Below are positions 12,227 to 21,799 of a stretch of DNA of 64,000 nt, one piece after another. Below the pieces are notes generated by a model. That model had not been told where the DNA came from. It did no database searches and saw only the letters and a list, made by a program, of their open reading frames with translations. Made by a program: the position numbers and the translations under genes. The stretch comes from Bathynomus jamesi (Eukaryota; Arthropoda; Malacostraca; Isopoda; Cirolanidae): assembly GCA_023014485.1 (NCBI GenBank), contig JAJOZX010001569.1, positions 387,001 through 451,000 of the forward strand. The letters are read 5' to 3'. How positions within the stretch are numbered: the stretch's first letter is position 1; each line of letters starts with the position of its first letter.

Positions 12227-12313
12227 TACATGCTGCCAGGGAATACGTTGTCTACTATAGAAAATGTGTTTGAAAGCTTTGGAAAGGAGTTGCACAGTTC
12301 TGGATCCAGTTAG
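12227..12313 (+). pseudogene. Transposase C-terminal tail of the large TIR transposon
   Basis: 28 codons reading YMLPGNTLSTIENVFESF and onward to a TAG at 12311-12313. This is on the same strand as the 7452-8966 piece, just after the right end of the nested transposon. Position and a clean stop suggest it is the displaced end of that protein, one base out of frame with the left part. Confidence 0.45.
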
Positions 12314-12332
12314 AAAGTCAAGGAAAGATGAG

Positions 12333-12357
12333 TTGGTGGGTGGGTGGGTGGGTGGGA
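12333..12357 (+). repeat. (GGGT)n run, potential G-quadruplex
   Basis: Five consecutive GGT/GGGT units in a row on the + strand, followed by gggacc. Four or more G-tracts with single-base loops can form a G-quadruplex. Nothing around it shows a regulatory role. Confidence 0.6.
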
Positions 12358-12525
12358 CCTGTGGCTGGACCTGCACGGCTATCAGGCGTGGCCCCTTGGC
12401 AATGGGGTTGCCAATTTCTCAAAAAACTGAAACACACTCCTTTGTATTAATAAATTATCTTTATCTTTAATAGTCATCAATTAGAGAAATTGGCAGTGGC
12501 TTAGCCACCATGGACCAATGCAGGA

Positions 12526-14530
12526 GTGCAAATAAATTAACAAATATAATGCTAGAAACCAAAGCTGGGCACAAACCGTTAATCCATTAATCATTAATTA
12601 ACGAAGTTAACTTTTTCATTAATGATTTAACTTTTAAGTTAACTTTGAAAATCATTATCGGACTAATTAACTTCCGTTAACTCAAGTCCGTTAACCCAAA
12701 AAATTCATAAATAAACGTTTAAAAGTTTCTATTATTTTCAGTGCTGAGCAGGTGCGCAATTAATCCGCCACTGTTAATAGTGATGAACGAATTTCCATTT
12801 CCGCAGTGCAAAATCAGGTGATATATTTGTTTCCATCGCCACAATTTGTGTCTTACCAAATATGGTAGTTATTTATGGCATTGGTTTGAGCAAAACATGG
12901 TCGACTGTAAAATCAGGCGGAAAGATTTGCCATTTGAGTTGAATGTTTCAACTTCTTTCAAGAAATATCACGAGCATTTTAAGGCACTTTCAATAATATA
13001 TATGTAACAATTACAACAAATAACTACATTCGTTTCATTTGCAGTCTGTCTCTTGCGCAACATGTTTGTGCTAGTGAATATTTAAAAATAATCGTTGTCA
13101 AGTAAGTCATGTATATTTATAATATGTCTGTGAGTACCTTATTAGTAGTCTCCTTGATACATTTCAAGAACCATAAAACTGATCAGGTAAGATTTCAATT
13201 CTCATGTCACTTTGATGACATGAATTAAGTCAATTGATGTCTTACAATGGGAGCGTTTTCACCTTAACCCTTTATGTCCTGGCGGTACTTCTAGGTATCA
13301 CATCTTTAAAATCTCCATAATTATTTTTCTACCCAGTTGATCCTGCCAGTACTTTCGAGTCCCAATGTGAATTAGTTTCTTTATGAGATAATAGATGGCG
13401 TTGAGAAGTAAATGTGAGCGTGTGGCGCCAGAGGCTGTTTACTCTTTAGTATCTCTGCTGTGAAGACCGAAGAAATTTCAGTGCAATTACTTCCCGAATA
13501 TTCTGTGCCATATCTGTTCCAAATAACAAAGGTAAGGGTTATTTTATTTTTTATCTTGTTCTTGAAATGTTCAAGAATGCTTCAAACAATTGCTGTTCTT
13601 GTTTATTATTTTTAAGTATGAAATAATAAAGGATTTATTGAGTCAACTGTGTTTTTCATTTTTTTTATAATAAAAGTTAACGTTAACAGTTTATCGGTAA
13701 CTTCCGTTACATGTTTAACGAATTAACGGATTAATGGTTAGCGAAGTTAACTTTTTGGTTAACGGATTAGCGGTTAACGAAGTTAACTTTTTGGTTAACG
13801 GTGCCTACCACTGCTAGAAACATCACACAGAACAAAATTTCAAAGCTCTACTGGACCTACAAAAAAGCAAGACAACAATATAAAAAACTAGGCCCTAGTA
13901 TTTCAAGACATGCTCTTTTCATTCGTTTTTGTTAGAGTATGGTGCGAGCTGTCCCACATGATCATTTTGAGCTTTAAAAATGGGACATTTTTGTCTCAAA
14001 TTAATTTCAGCCATTTTTGATGCCTTATATCTCAGCAACAAGAACAGGTAGGAAGATCCGGATTGAAAGATTTTGTAGCATATGGGCAGTACTTTCTTGG
14101 TTTCTAACAAAAGCTCAAAGAGTCAAGTAGATCCAGAGCTATAATTTTCTAAAAGTGGCTTTCCAGGAATCAAAATGTGATTTGAAGCCTACTTTGGGAA
14201 TATTTTATGGAAAATCTATACTTCCTAGAGCTCTAAGTAATGAGTTTTGAAATCTACAGTAAATTTTTACCCTAGGAGCAAATTTTCAGAGCAGAAGGAT
14301 TGTTACTGTGGAATGCTGACTAGCTAAAAATGGCATAAATAATTTGGTGCTCAATGTGATAGACAAAGTAGCCCATGCTCTTGGAGCCCTAGTGACAGAA
14401 CCAAGAGAGATATGGAACTAAAACATTGCAGAACTTCCTTTAAGGCTTAAAGGAAACTGTGAGCAAAGTTAGAACAAAATCTGACATGGTGAGGTGGGGA
14501 CCACAGGTCCACTTGATGTGGAATGACCCC
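12526..14530. repeat. Right terminal inverted repeat, split by a MITE
   Basis: Inverted partner of 2665-3421. The inner piece (12526-12559) and outer piece (13822-14530) rejoin perfectly once the hAT MITE and one copy of its 8 bp duplication are removed. Confidence 0.8.
12560..13813. mobile_element. Non-autonomous hAT-type MITE with 8 bp TSD
   Basis: Flanked by the perfect 8 bp duplication ctagaaac (12552-12559 and 13814-13821). The left end is caaagctgggcac. The right end read from outside is cagtggtaggcac, a typical hAT-style start. Subterminal regions on both sides are packed with copies of the word 'gttaac' / 'aagttaactttttg', the kind of repeated subterminal site hAT transposases bind. 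No coding capacity. The empty site is visible in the partner TIR at about 3398. Confidence 0.88.
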
Positions 14531-14537
14531 TAACCAG

Positions 14538-14787
14538 TTCTTCAATTAACCTAACCAGGCATTCAATTAACCTAACCAGGCATTCAATTAACCTAACCAG
14601 GCATTCAATTAACCTAACCAGACATTCAATTAACCTAACCAGACATTCAATTAACCTAACCAGACATTCAATTAACCTAACCAGACATTCAATTAACCTA
14701 ACCAGACATTCAATTAACCTAACCAGACATTCAATTAACCTAACCAGACATTCAATTAACCTAACCAGACATTCAATTAACCTAACA
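14538..14787. repeat. 21 bp tandem array, ~12 copies
   Basis: Unit cattcaattaacctaaccag plus g or a. The first three complete units end in g and the remaining ones in a, so a single variant spread through the array. The unit contains cctaacc, a telomere-like word. It lies between the right end of the large transposon and a Merlin-like remnant. Confidence 0.92.
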
Positions 14788-14805
14788 GGTTAATATTGGT
14801 TATTT

Positions 14806-15030
14806 CACCTAAATATCTTCTGATCTTTTCGCATTAGGCACTCACTGTCACATTTCAGGCAAGTTAAGGATGAGAGAATAATGCCATAATTGATAAAACA
14901 TCCAATCCTTTGTCTTCATCGAGAGCACATGATGAATCAAGTTCTCAAAGTCAAAATCACAGGAATGGCACATCATAACTATCACAAACACCACTAAACT
15001 GAATCCAATTTGAAAAAAAAAAATAGCCAG
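14806..15030 (-). pseudogene. Merlin/IS1595-like transposase N-terminal relic
   Basis: Minus-strand reading gives MMCHSCDFDFENLI, then after a shift TCLKCDSECLMRKDQKIFR. These align residue for residue with copy 2 (MTCQSCELYFEDLI and ICPKCNTACILR-DSKVFRC). The CxxC pairs match the N-terminal zinc-binding region of ISXO2-like/Merlin transposases. Only about 70 residues survive. Confidence 0.5.
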
Positions 15031-15113
15031 AACAAAACCCAACCAACTAATTAAGTCGCAGAGTAGCAAAAAATAGGCCAATCAGGAAAAATACTTTATG
15101 AAAAAAGGTAAAA

Positions 15114-15749
15114 TTAGAGTGTTTGACCCTACTCTGTTATGAAGTTGAAAATATATTTTTCTGATGGTTTTTGAATGGTTTTAACAATAGTTTTTAAGAT
15201 ATCCCCCCCCCCCTTATCCAACAATAATGGGGACCCCTAGTAGGAACCCAGGGTTTTGGGTGAGGGCGAAAATACAAAAACTATTGATTTCCAATAGAAA
15301 TGAAGGTCAAAACCGTTCAAAACACATCAAAAACCATCAGAAAAACATATTTTCACCAAACCTAACCTAACTCATGGAATGAATAGCCACTACACTCTGA
15401 AGCCATGACTACACTGATTTCAAATCGTGTGGCATCATCACTGATCCGATATGGGGCTGTGATTGGTTAACATGAACAAAGAACTAATGCACATGACTGT
15501 GACATCATGCACATGCCTACTGGCAATGAGTAACCAACATACAAACACACACAAGCTCTCTGAGAAAGCTCGTAACATAAACATTCCAACTTAGAAAAAA
15601 TCTAGGGCCTCCCCAGAAATTATTGCAACTTTCTCAGAAACTATTCATTTGCGACGAAAGTGTTATAGAAGCAAAGTGTCTTAGAATTGTCTAAACTATC
15701 GGAAAAACATCTTTTTAATCATCAAAATGAGTAGGGTCAAACGCTCTAA
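15114..15749. repeat. MITE with ~20 bp TIRs inserted in the Merlin-like remnant
   Basis: The left end is ttagagtgtttgaccctact. The right end, reversed, is ttagagcgtttgaccctact, one mismatch in 20. Both flanks continue the Merlin-like sequence. An internal inverted repeat (about 15146-15195 against 15310-15355, 'tttttctgatggtttttga') and a poly-C run lie inside. No ORF. Superfamily not assigned. Confidence 0.72.
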
Positions 15750-15929
15750 TAATACCTGAAAAAAGTACATTATAGCCAAAACAGGAAATATATTTTATTA
15801 AAAAAAGTACATTTCAACAAATTTGCACAACATAATATATATATTTTCTTAGTCAGTTTTGAATGGCAATTCAATATATTATACTGTTTTAACCGCGCAT
15901 GAGCAGGTTAAAAGATGAATATTAACCAT

Positions 15930-16517
15930 ATATAGATATAGTGTGTAACATATTTGTGGATAGTAGCCTATTATGACTTTGATCCTCTGGATCCAGAGAT
16001 TCTATCTCTAGTTTTAAATTGATAATTAATTAGTTTTAAAGGTAATGGGTTCAGAATACAGGCACCACTTAATTAAGCAAAATTTCGAAAAATACCAATA
16101 GAGACAAAGTTGTTTCTCCCATTAAAATACGTTGATTGCATGTGTCACATAATAAAAAAAAAAGAAGTTAGAAAATTACGAAAAACATTTTTGGGTATGA
16201 ATCTAGGAAATTTTGAGTTGGCAACCCAACCCTACTATCATATCATTCATTCACTTCCATTTGAAAGTGACTTCAGTCTGTGACGGATGTGCAGTGACGC
16301 TAGTAGAACTCACATGGTGTTCTCCCTTTAAATGTAGTGTATCCAGTTTGTATAATTTAGGTCTCGGGGGTACGGGGACAGAGCCCCCGTAAAGATCACA
16401 TATTATAAATTGATCGGTATAGGGTTTTATATTTTTTAGGTTAGTTAGATTAGGTTTTCCATGAAACCTAGGTTTTTCTCATGGTTTTTGATGTGTTTCA
16501 TGACATGTTTTTTTTCT
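15930..16517. other. No recognisable gene
   Basis: AT-rich DNA. A short GC-rich hairpin, gggggtacggggacagagccccc, lies at about 16367-16389. A 20 bp word, attgataattaattagtttt, at about 16020 recurs at about 16763, so the two copies flank this stretch and the foldback that follows. Confidence 0.4.
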
Positions 16518-16765
16518 CCAAAACATGCTAAAACCATTGGTTTCCTGTTGTTTAGGATAAATCTGACCATCACTATTACAGTAAATTATTGCTTGTGCTG
16601 TGTTCCCCCACCCAAAACCCCCAGTTCCCACGGTAGTCCCCCAGATTGTAGGAGGGGGGGGAGGGGATGAAATCACTTCAAGCAATAATTTACTGTAATG
16701 GCGATGATCACATTCATCCTAAACAACAGAAAACCAATGGTTTTAGCATATTTTGGTGGAAAAAT
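16518..16765. repeat. Foldback element with ~85 bp arms
   Basis: The left arm includes atgctaaaaccattggttt and attacagtaaattattgctt. The right arm carries their reverse complements (aagcaataatttactgtaat and aaaccaatggttttagcat). The loop is a C/G-rich stretch (16600-16665). Confidence 0.8.
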
Positions 16766-16889
16766 TGATAATTAATTAGTTTTGTAAAAATTGGTTGTTG
16801 CCAATGTACAGGCAGTTTTTACATAGTGGAGCCACCTCGATGGGCTGAAGTGGCCCCTAGTGAGCCCACTATAAAAATTTCGGTAATTA

Positions 16890-17100
16890 TTCATTTTTTG
16901 ACCGTCTCTTTTTATAATGAGAGCAAACGTTTCTGGTCAATTTGGAGGTGCTCTGCACGAATCTGCCATCCGTTTCCTGTGCAAATGTGTAGTTTTTGAG
17001 ATATCATCATCTCGAAAACTACGTATTTGCACAGGAAACGGATAGCAGATTCATGCAAAACACCTCAAAATCGACCAGAAAAGTTTGCATTCGTGCTAAA
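16890..17100. repeat. Foldback (MITE-like) element, copy 2
   Basis: Same family as 2362-2664. The arms carry tttctggtcaatttggaggtg / cacctcaaaatcgaccagaaa and the central ccgtttcctgtgcaaa / tttgcacaggaaacgg. The copies differ by scattered substitutions. Confidence 0.75.
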
Positions 17101-17160
17101 CACAACCTAACCTAACTTAACCTAACCTAACCTAACCTAACCTAACTTAGCCTAACCTAA
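17101..17160. repeat. Interstitial telomere-like (CCTAA)n tract
   Basis: About ten imperfect CCTAA units, the complement of the TTAGG repeat typical of arthropod telomeres. It is short and internal, so it is an interstitial tract or part of a repeat's tail, not a chromosome end. Shorter runs recur at 17888-17912 and 18268-18285. Confidence 0.8.
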
Positions 17161-17164
17161 TCAG

Positions 17165-17788
17165 TCACTTTATTTTGGAGGATATAGTTCTGCAATTGCA
17201 GTAAGGAAGTGATGCAGAACTGTAGAATCATCAGGATGTTCTGCCAGGAACAAGTATCGTGCGAAATATTTCCAGTAATGAGGACGTCTATTCCCAGCAC
17301 GTAAAACCCACGATTTCACATCCTTCCATTTTTTTTACGGCACCTAAACACCTTCGAGTCTTATCTTAAAATACAGGCAGTATTACATTTAGGGCAAATC
17401 ACGGATGTCGGAATTATGCCGTGATTGGAAAAAAAATCTAAACTTTTATCTTCATCGAGGCCAACAAGGCGGATTAGGTCTTCGAAATAAAGTTCACAAG
17501 ATTGACACGTCATACCAGTAGAATGAAAATTACCACACTAACCAGAAACAGAAAGAAGTAGCCAAAAAAAGCCAAGAAAAATCTCCAAAAAAGGTAGCCC
17601 AAATAAACAAACCAACCGAAATTTATATACATACATATTAGAAAGTAGAAAATATATTTTTTAAAAAAGTACATTTTATACAAATTTGCACAAGATAATA
17701 TATATTTTCTTATTCAGCTTTGATTGGTTATTCAATATATATTGCTGTTATAGCTGGGTGTGACTGGGTCAAAAAACAAATATTAACC
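17165..17788 (-). mobile_element. Merlin-like remnant, copy 2 (internally deleted)
   Basis: Homologous to copy 1 and in the same orientation, ending in aatattaacc at 17779-17788. It encodes only the N-terminal zinc region and a C-terminal tail of the transposase, so the catalytic middle has been deleted. Confidence 0.55.
17170..17513 (-). pseudogene. Merlin/IS1595-like transposase, N- and C-terminal pieces
   Basis: The minus strand from 17513 reads MTCQSCELYFEDLIRLVGLD, then SNHGIIPTSVICPKCNTAC and KVFRCRKK. This is the zinc-ribbon region that precedes the DDE domain in ISXO2-like/Merlin transposases. A stop follows ILR and a shift lies near 17322. The remaining frame reads RRPHYWKYFARYLFLAEHPD and ends AIAELYPPK with a TAA at 17172-17170, like the C-terminal tail of these proteins. 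The DDE catalytic centre is absent. The family assignment rests on motif recognition only. Confidence 0.55.
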
Positions 17789-17802
17789 AAAATTTCGGTA
17801 CT

Positions 17803-17997
17803 TTTACATTATCCTCCCAACACTAATTTTTTTTATAATGGAAGGAAAATAAAGTACGTTAGCAAAACACTTGCAGCAGGCTGTTTTTAACCTAACCTTA
17901 CCTAACCTAACACTAATTTTTTTTTATAATGAAAGGAAATAAAGTACCATAACCAAAACATTATATAAAAAATTAGTGTTGGGAGGATAATGCAAAA
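17803..17997. repeat. Small foldback element (~190 bp)
   Basis: The ends are inverted: cattatcctcccaacactaa on the left and ttagtgttgggaggataatg on the right. Inside, 'cactaatttttttt..ataatgaaaggaaataaagtac' occurs twice in direct order, and a short (CCTAA)n run lies between. Confidence 0.82.
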
Positions 17998-17999
17998 GA

Positions 18000-18958
18000 A
18001 GCAAAATTTCTTATGTTCTAAACTTTGCTTAAGTACGTCCTCATCTAAACAATTACTGCAAACCACGTACAAACAAAATCTTGTTTAGACTCACAGGTGC
18101 AAACAGTTAACTCATCCATTAACTTCAAAACCGAGTTTCTTGTTATGGAGATAACAGTTAGGTTTAAATGAAATAGGCCAACCTCGACAGGACACACAAC
18201 GTGCTTAAATCAGAACCTATAAGACTTACTGGTAACATCCGCTCAAAAAAAACCACAGAATGTAACGTAACCTAATTTAACCGAACCCACATTAAACTTC
18301 TCAGTAGAACGTGAAGTCGATGAGATGCAACCCCTTTCATTCATGTTGTCCATACGTACCATAGTACTTTAAATAATGAACCATAGGTCTGAGCAATGAA
18401 CAATGCAGACTACGACTTCACGATGATAATAGCGTAAGTCTCCTCGTTTACCGCCAAAATTTATTAAAACAGTTCGAGCCGCCGCCGCATGTGCTTGGCA
18501 CTGGCAGCAGTAAATACCAGCAAAGCACACACTGTAAAAATGAGAGTAAATATACTCCAAATCATCTTAATTGAAAAAAAAAAAAAAAGAGGAAAAAGTT
18601 ATGGAAATAACGAACAAAAATGTGACCACCACATTTGAAACTGATAAGCTATTTGAAAAGAGATTTACCGATACTTATAATTATCAGCCAAACTTTTCAA
18701 CAAAGATTAAACTGGAGATTAGATTTGGAGATCCGGTGCTAGTGTTTCCGAGCAACTGATACAATGAAAAAATTGACTGAAAACCACAATTCAAATTAAT
18801 AAATCACTTTCTTCATGAACTTTCTCCATACATTAACATTCTTCCACTGCAACCCAAATTGCCGCTTCGATATATATACCCACACTGTGAGACGGTACGA
18901 CAATATCAGATTCAAGTTTTTATGTTATCGGACTTTACACGAAAATTATCGTACCAGC
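18000..18958. other. No recognisable gene
   Basis: Open frames at 18369-18560 (-) and 18571-18759 (+) show no domain, no repeat family and no splice context that I recognise. Confidence 0.45.
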
Positions 18959-18989
18959 ACAAAATTTATGTGATAGTATATATATATAT

Positions 18990-19105
18990 ACTATCACGTG
19001 AAAATTTTTTCACGAAAGTAACATGTGAATTTATGATGAAAATAACCACAAAGGAAAATAGAAACACAGAATGGTGCTCAAGCGTTTTCGTCTAATGACA
19101 TCCTG
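18990..19105 (-). repeat. Penelope-type terminal fragment with hammerhead-like core
   Basis: The segment ending 'agaatggtgctcaagcgttt' and 'gtctaatgacatcctga' is repeated at 61836-61905 near the Penelope-like element. On the minus strand it reads ggatgtcattagacgaaa, which resembles the catalytic core (CUGANGA - stem II - GAAA) of hammerhead ribozymes known from Penelope-like element ends. The cleavage site and stem I are not convincing by eye. Confidence 0.4.
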
Positions 19106-19399
19106 AATAGGTGATTAATTGATTATTTAAAAAAACACATTTAAGTGTATATTTCGAGCATTTTGTTTGCACATTTGCATGCATATTTAGCAATTTTTAA
19201 ATGCATACAAATCCGAAGCCTACTAATTACAAATGATCTTCCCGATTTGAAAAATTTATTAGAGAAAACTAACAAAGCTACAGCGAAAAGCAAAATATAC
19301 AAATAAAGAATATTTCAGGGAATTTTTATTTGTAATATTGACAGTTACCGATTTCTTCCGACAGATGTCGCAACAAGAGAAAGCGTTTTGTGTACTCTA

Positions 19400-20853
19400 G
19401 TATCATACAACAAAATCTGTGATCACTATTCAACGACAGTTTCGAAGGAATTACGGAAGAGATCCACCAAGTGGGCATTCGATTCGTGAGTGGTATCGAA
19501 AATTTACTGACACCGGATGCATCTGCGAAGGGAAAAGCCCAGGACGGTCTGAAACTAGTGCAGCAACAGTTGAGCGTGTTCGAAACCCTTTCGCTGTAGT
19601 TCACGCGTCATGCCAGTGGTGAACTTAATTTACCTCAGCCAACTGTGTGGAAGGTTCTAAGAAAATGTCTCGCTCTTCGTCCTTACAAATTGCAATTGTT
19701 ACAAACTATAACTGTGAACGATAAGATGAAACGTTATGAATTTTGCTGTCAGATAATGGACTCGCTTGCTGATGATGAGAACTACGGCTACCTGTCAAAG
19801 ATTTGTTTCAGTGATGAGGCAACATTTCATATTAGAGGAAAGCTTAACAGACAAAAATATTCGCATATGGGGAAGTGAAAATCAGTATACCTACGTTGAA
19901 CACATCAGAAATAACCCTAACGCTAACGTGTTTTGTTCTCTTACGGCTATCATTTCAAGGGCAGATCTAGGCTTTTCAGCAAGGGGGTTCAAAGAAAAAA
20001 GGACACCCCCTGAAATAAAACGGGCACAGTACTAAAAAAAATTTCTTGAAACAGACTACCAATGAGCAAGTGTAAAATCAACTGTATTGTTTTATTAGAT
20101 CAGTCTCATTAAAATATGATACAAAATAAAAGTCTAATTTGGGTACAACAGTTATCACAGAAAATTTTTCAAGCAATTACAAATGTCTTACCAATTAAAA
20201 GAACTATCAGAATAAGATGAAGATAAAAATAGTGATATGGTTGCACCAGTGCTAAGGGCACCTATGAAAACCATTACAACTACAAATTTGGAAGTACAAT
20301 GTACTGTTTACAGATAAAGACTCAAAATAGAATTTGAATAAAATAAAATAACCATGATCTATTTACAAAAACAAAATGTTTTCAGAGGCATACACATCAT
20401 TCAAATAGGGCACTTGCACTTGAAAAACGACTACTTGCAAGAAATTGAGTGGGGACCGGATGTCACCGACACCCCCTCTAGATCCGCCTATGCATTTACG
20501 GCGCTATGATGTGTGGTTTCAGCAGGATGGTGCACCACCCCATTTCCACAATGAGGTTACAATATACCTGACTGAGCAATTGCCTAATTGTTGGATCGTG
20601 CGTGGGGGGTCCCATTCCTTGGCCGGCTCGTTCGCCCGCTCTAACCCCTTTGATTTCTTCCTCTGGGACTGTCAAAATTGAAGTTTTTGTTCCACCAATG
20701 GCAACAACTTTGGAGCATTTGAAGGAAAGGCTACGTGAGCTGTTAGAAAAGTTAAATATGATATGCTACAAAATGTATGGAGAGAAAAAGTATACCACTT
20801 CGATATCTGCAGAGCCACAAAAGGAGCTCATATTGAACTTCAATAGCTTGTAA
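19400..20853 (+). pseudogene. Mariner/Tc1-type transposase pseudogene
   Basis: Pieces on the + strand: helix-turn-helix part with SGHSIREWYRKFTDTGCI and the linker SPGRSE (19419-19622); PQPTVWKVLRKCLALRPYK and CFSDEATFHIRGKLNRQ (19645-19878, first catalytic Asp in FSDEA); then, after the nested MITE, VWFQQDGAPPHFHNEV (second Asp) and a frameshifted third motif near 20635-20670. The C-terminal frame runs to 20853 (VPPMATTLEHLKERLREL). A segment between the first and second Asp is missing even without the MITE. It is related to, but clearly older than, the element at 29373-30743. Confidence 0.85.
19956..20492. repeat. hAT-like MITE nested in the mariner element
   Basis: The left end caagggcagatctagg and the right end reversed, cataggcggatctaga, are similar, in the style of hAT ends. 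A 5 bp direct repeat cattt borders it (19951-19955, 20493-20497). An 8 bp duplication is not evident, so the superfamily is tentative. No ORF. Confidence 0.55.
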
Positions 20854-20990
20854 ATAAAACTTCTTGAGTTCTTTATTTGTATATCTTGGTTTTCGCTGTA
20901 GCTTTGTTAGTTTTTTCATAATAAATGTTTAAAATCGGGAAAATCATTTGTAATTACTAGGCTTCGGATTTGTACTCATTTGTATACCCA

Positions 20991-21079
20991 TTAGTGCCCA
21001 GAGATCTTTTCCGAGACGGAGTAAAATTGCCTGGCGTTAGCCAGAACAAAATGAGTAAAGTGACGCTGGGCACTAATTG
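20991..21079. repeat. Short hairpin element
   Basis: Inverted attagtgcccag and ctgggcactaat enclose ~65 bp. It starts within 20 bases of the mariner element's right end. Confidence 0.5.
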
Positions 21080-21488
21080 GTTAATTAAGTTTCATGGAGA
21101 CCAAATTACACTAGATTAGGTGGTCGTTTTAGATTGGTTAATTATTTTCCCACGTAACCAATTCCGGTCAATCACGATCTTTGTAACAAATTCCGACTTT
21201 GTCATAAACACTAATCTCCGTGAAACTTCATATTTTTTATTATATATGTTTGAAGCTGTTTTTACTATATTATTCCTACTGCGTACTGCATTTTCTTGAA
21301 ACACTCGTTCCAATATAATATACAATATTATGAATAAGAAGGCAAACGAGACAAGGATCAATGCATTTCTAGCTTATAATAATATTCACAGTACTCTGAT
21401 CCGAATATGCCCTTAGAAGCATGGAGGCTTTTTAGGCAAAATTAATGGCGTTTACCTTATTTATTACTTAAAAATAGTGAAAGTGGCA
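21080..21488. other. No recognisable gene
   Basis: An 81-codon minus-strand frame at 21116-21361 begins with a hydrophobic stretch (SFAFLFIILYIIL). I see no homologue and no supporting context. Confidence 0.4.
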
Positions 21489-21658
21489 AGTAATAATAAT
21501 AATAATAATAACAATAATAATAGTAATAAATACAATATGAAGTTTACAAAACGTTACATGATTTTAAATTAAATGGTTTATTGTATATTTAGCAGAAAAT
21601 ATTACATAAAACAGTGAAAGTGGCAAGTAATAGTAGTAGTGACAACAAAAATAATATA

Positions 21659-21692
<34 letters not shown>

Positions 21693-21715
21693 GCAGCAAT
21701 AATAATAGTAAATGT
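21489..21715. repeat. (AAT)n-rich microsatellites
   Basis: Two AAT runs (about 21489-21535 and 21655-21712). The 'gaaagtggcaagtaataatag' stretch is repeated before each run, so the region duplicated locally. Confidence 0.9.
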
Positions 21716-21799
21716 TGAATAGTGAACAACCTTTATTGTTAAAATAAATACAGTACTTTTACAGTTTACAATAACATAAATAATTGTGAAACTGGACTG

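Larger units (their letters stand above)
2665..14530 (+). mobile_element. Unclassified DNA transposon with ~750 bp TIRs, heavily interrupted
   Basis: The left end (2665-3421) and right end (14530 back to about 12526, minus a hAT insertion) are inverted copies. For example, 'caagagcatgggctacttt' at 2821 reappears reversed at about 14364-14382. The outermost bases match as gggcattattcc and ggggtcattcc. Between them, on the + strand, lies a transposase-like coding sequence in three pieces (3557-4251, 7452-8966, 12227-12313). It is broken by two LINE copies, a second transposon and a MITE. Removing these leaves a unit of very roughly 4.2 kb. I could not identify a target-site duplication. The protein is of a type common in aphid, hydra and crustacean genomes, but I cannot name the superfamily. 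Confidence 0.75.
14788..15927 (-). mobile_element. Merlin-like remnant, copy 1
   Basis: Bounded by inverted ggttaatatt (14788-14797) and aatattaacc (15918-15927). It aligns with copy 2 (17165-17788) at both ends, including 'ttgcacaacataatatatat' near 15825. It carries an antisense transposase relic at 14806-15030 and an inserted MITE at 15114-15749. Terminal GG is usual for Merlin-type elements. I see no target duplication. Confidence 0.5.
19208..20972 (+). mobile_element. Defective mariner/Tc1-type element
   Basis: TIRs of ~90 bp: the left starts caaatccgaagcctactaat at 19208 and the right ends with its complement at 20972. Both flanks are TA, the expected mariner-type target duplication. 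It carries a frameshifted, internally deleted transposase and a nested MITE (19956-20492). Confidence 0.83.

Noticed and set aside
14538..14787. CRISPR-like array
   Set aside because: The 21 bp units are directly adjacent with no spacers, and the genome is eukaryotic. It is a plain tandem array.
17101..17160. Chromosome end
   Set aside because: The CCTAA run is only about ten imperfect units and is flanked on both sides by repeat DNA.
18369..18560. Cys-rich 63-codon minus-strand frame
   Set aside because: Irregular Cys spacing, no signal peptide pattern that holds up, and no related copy in the window.
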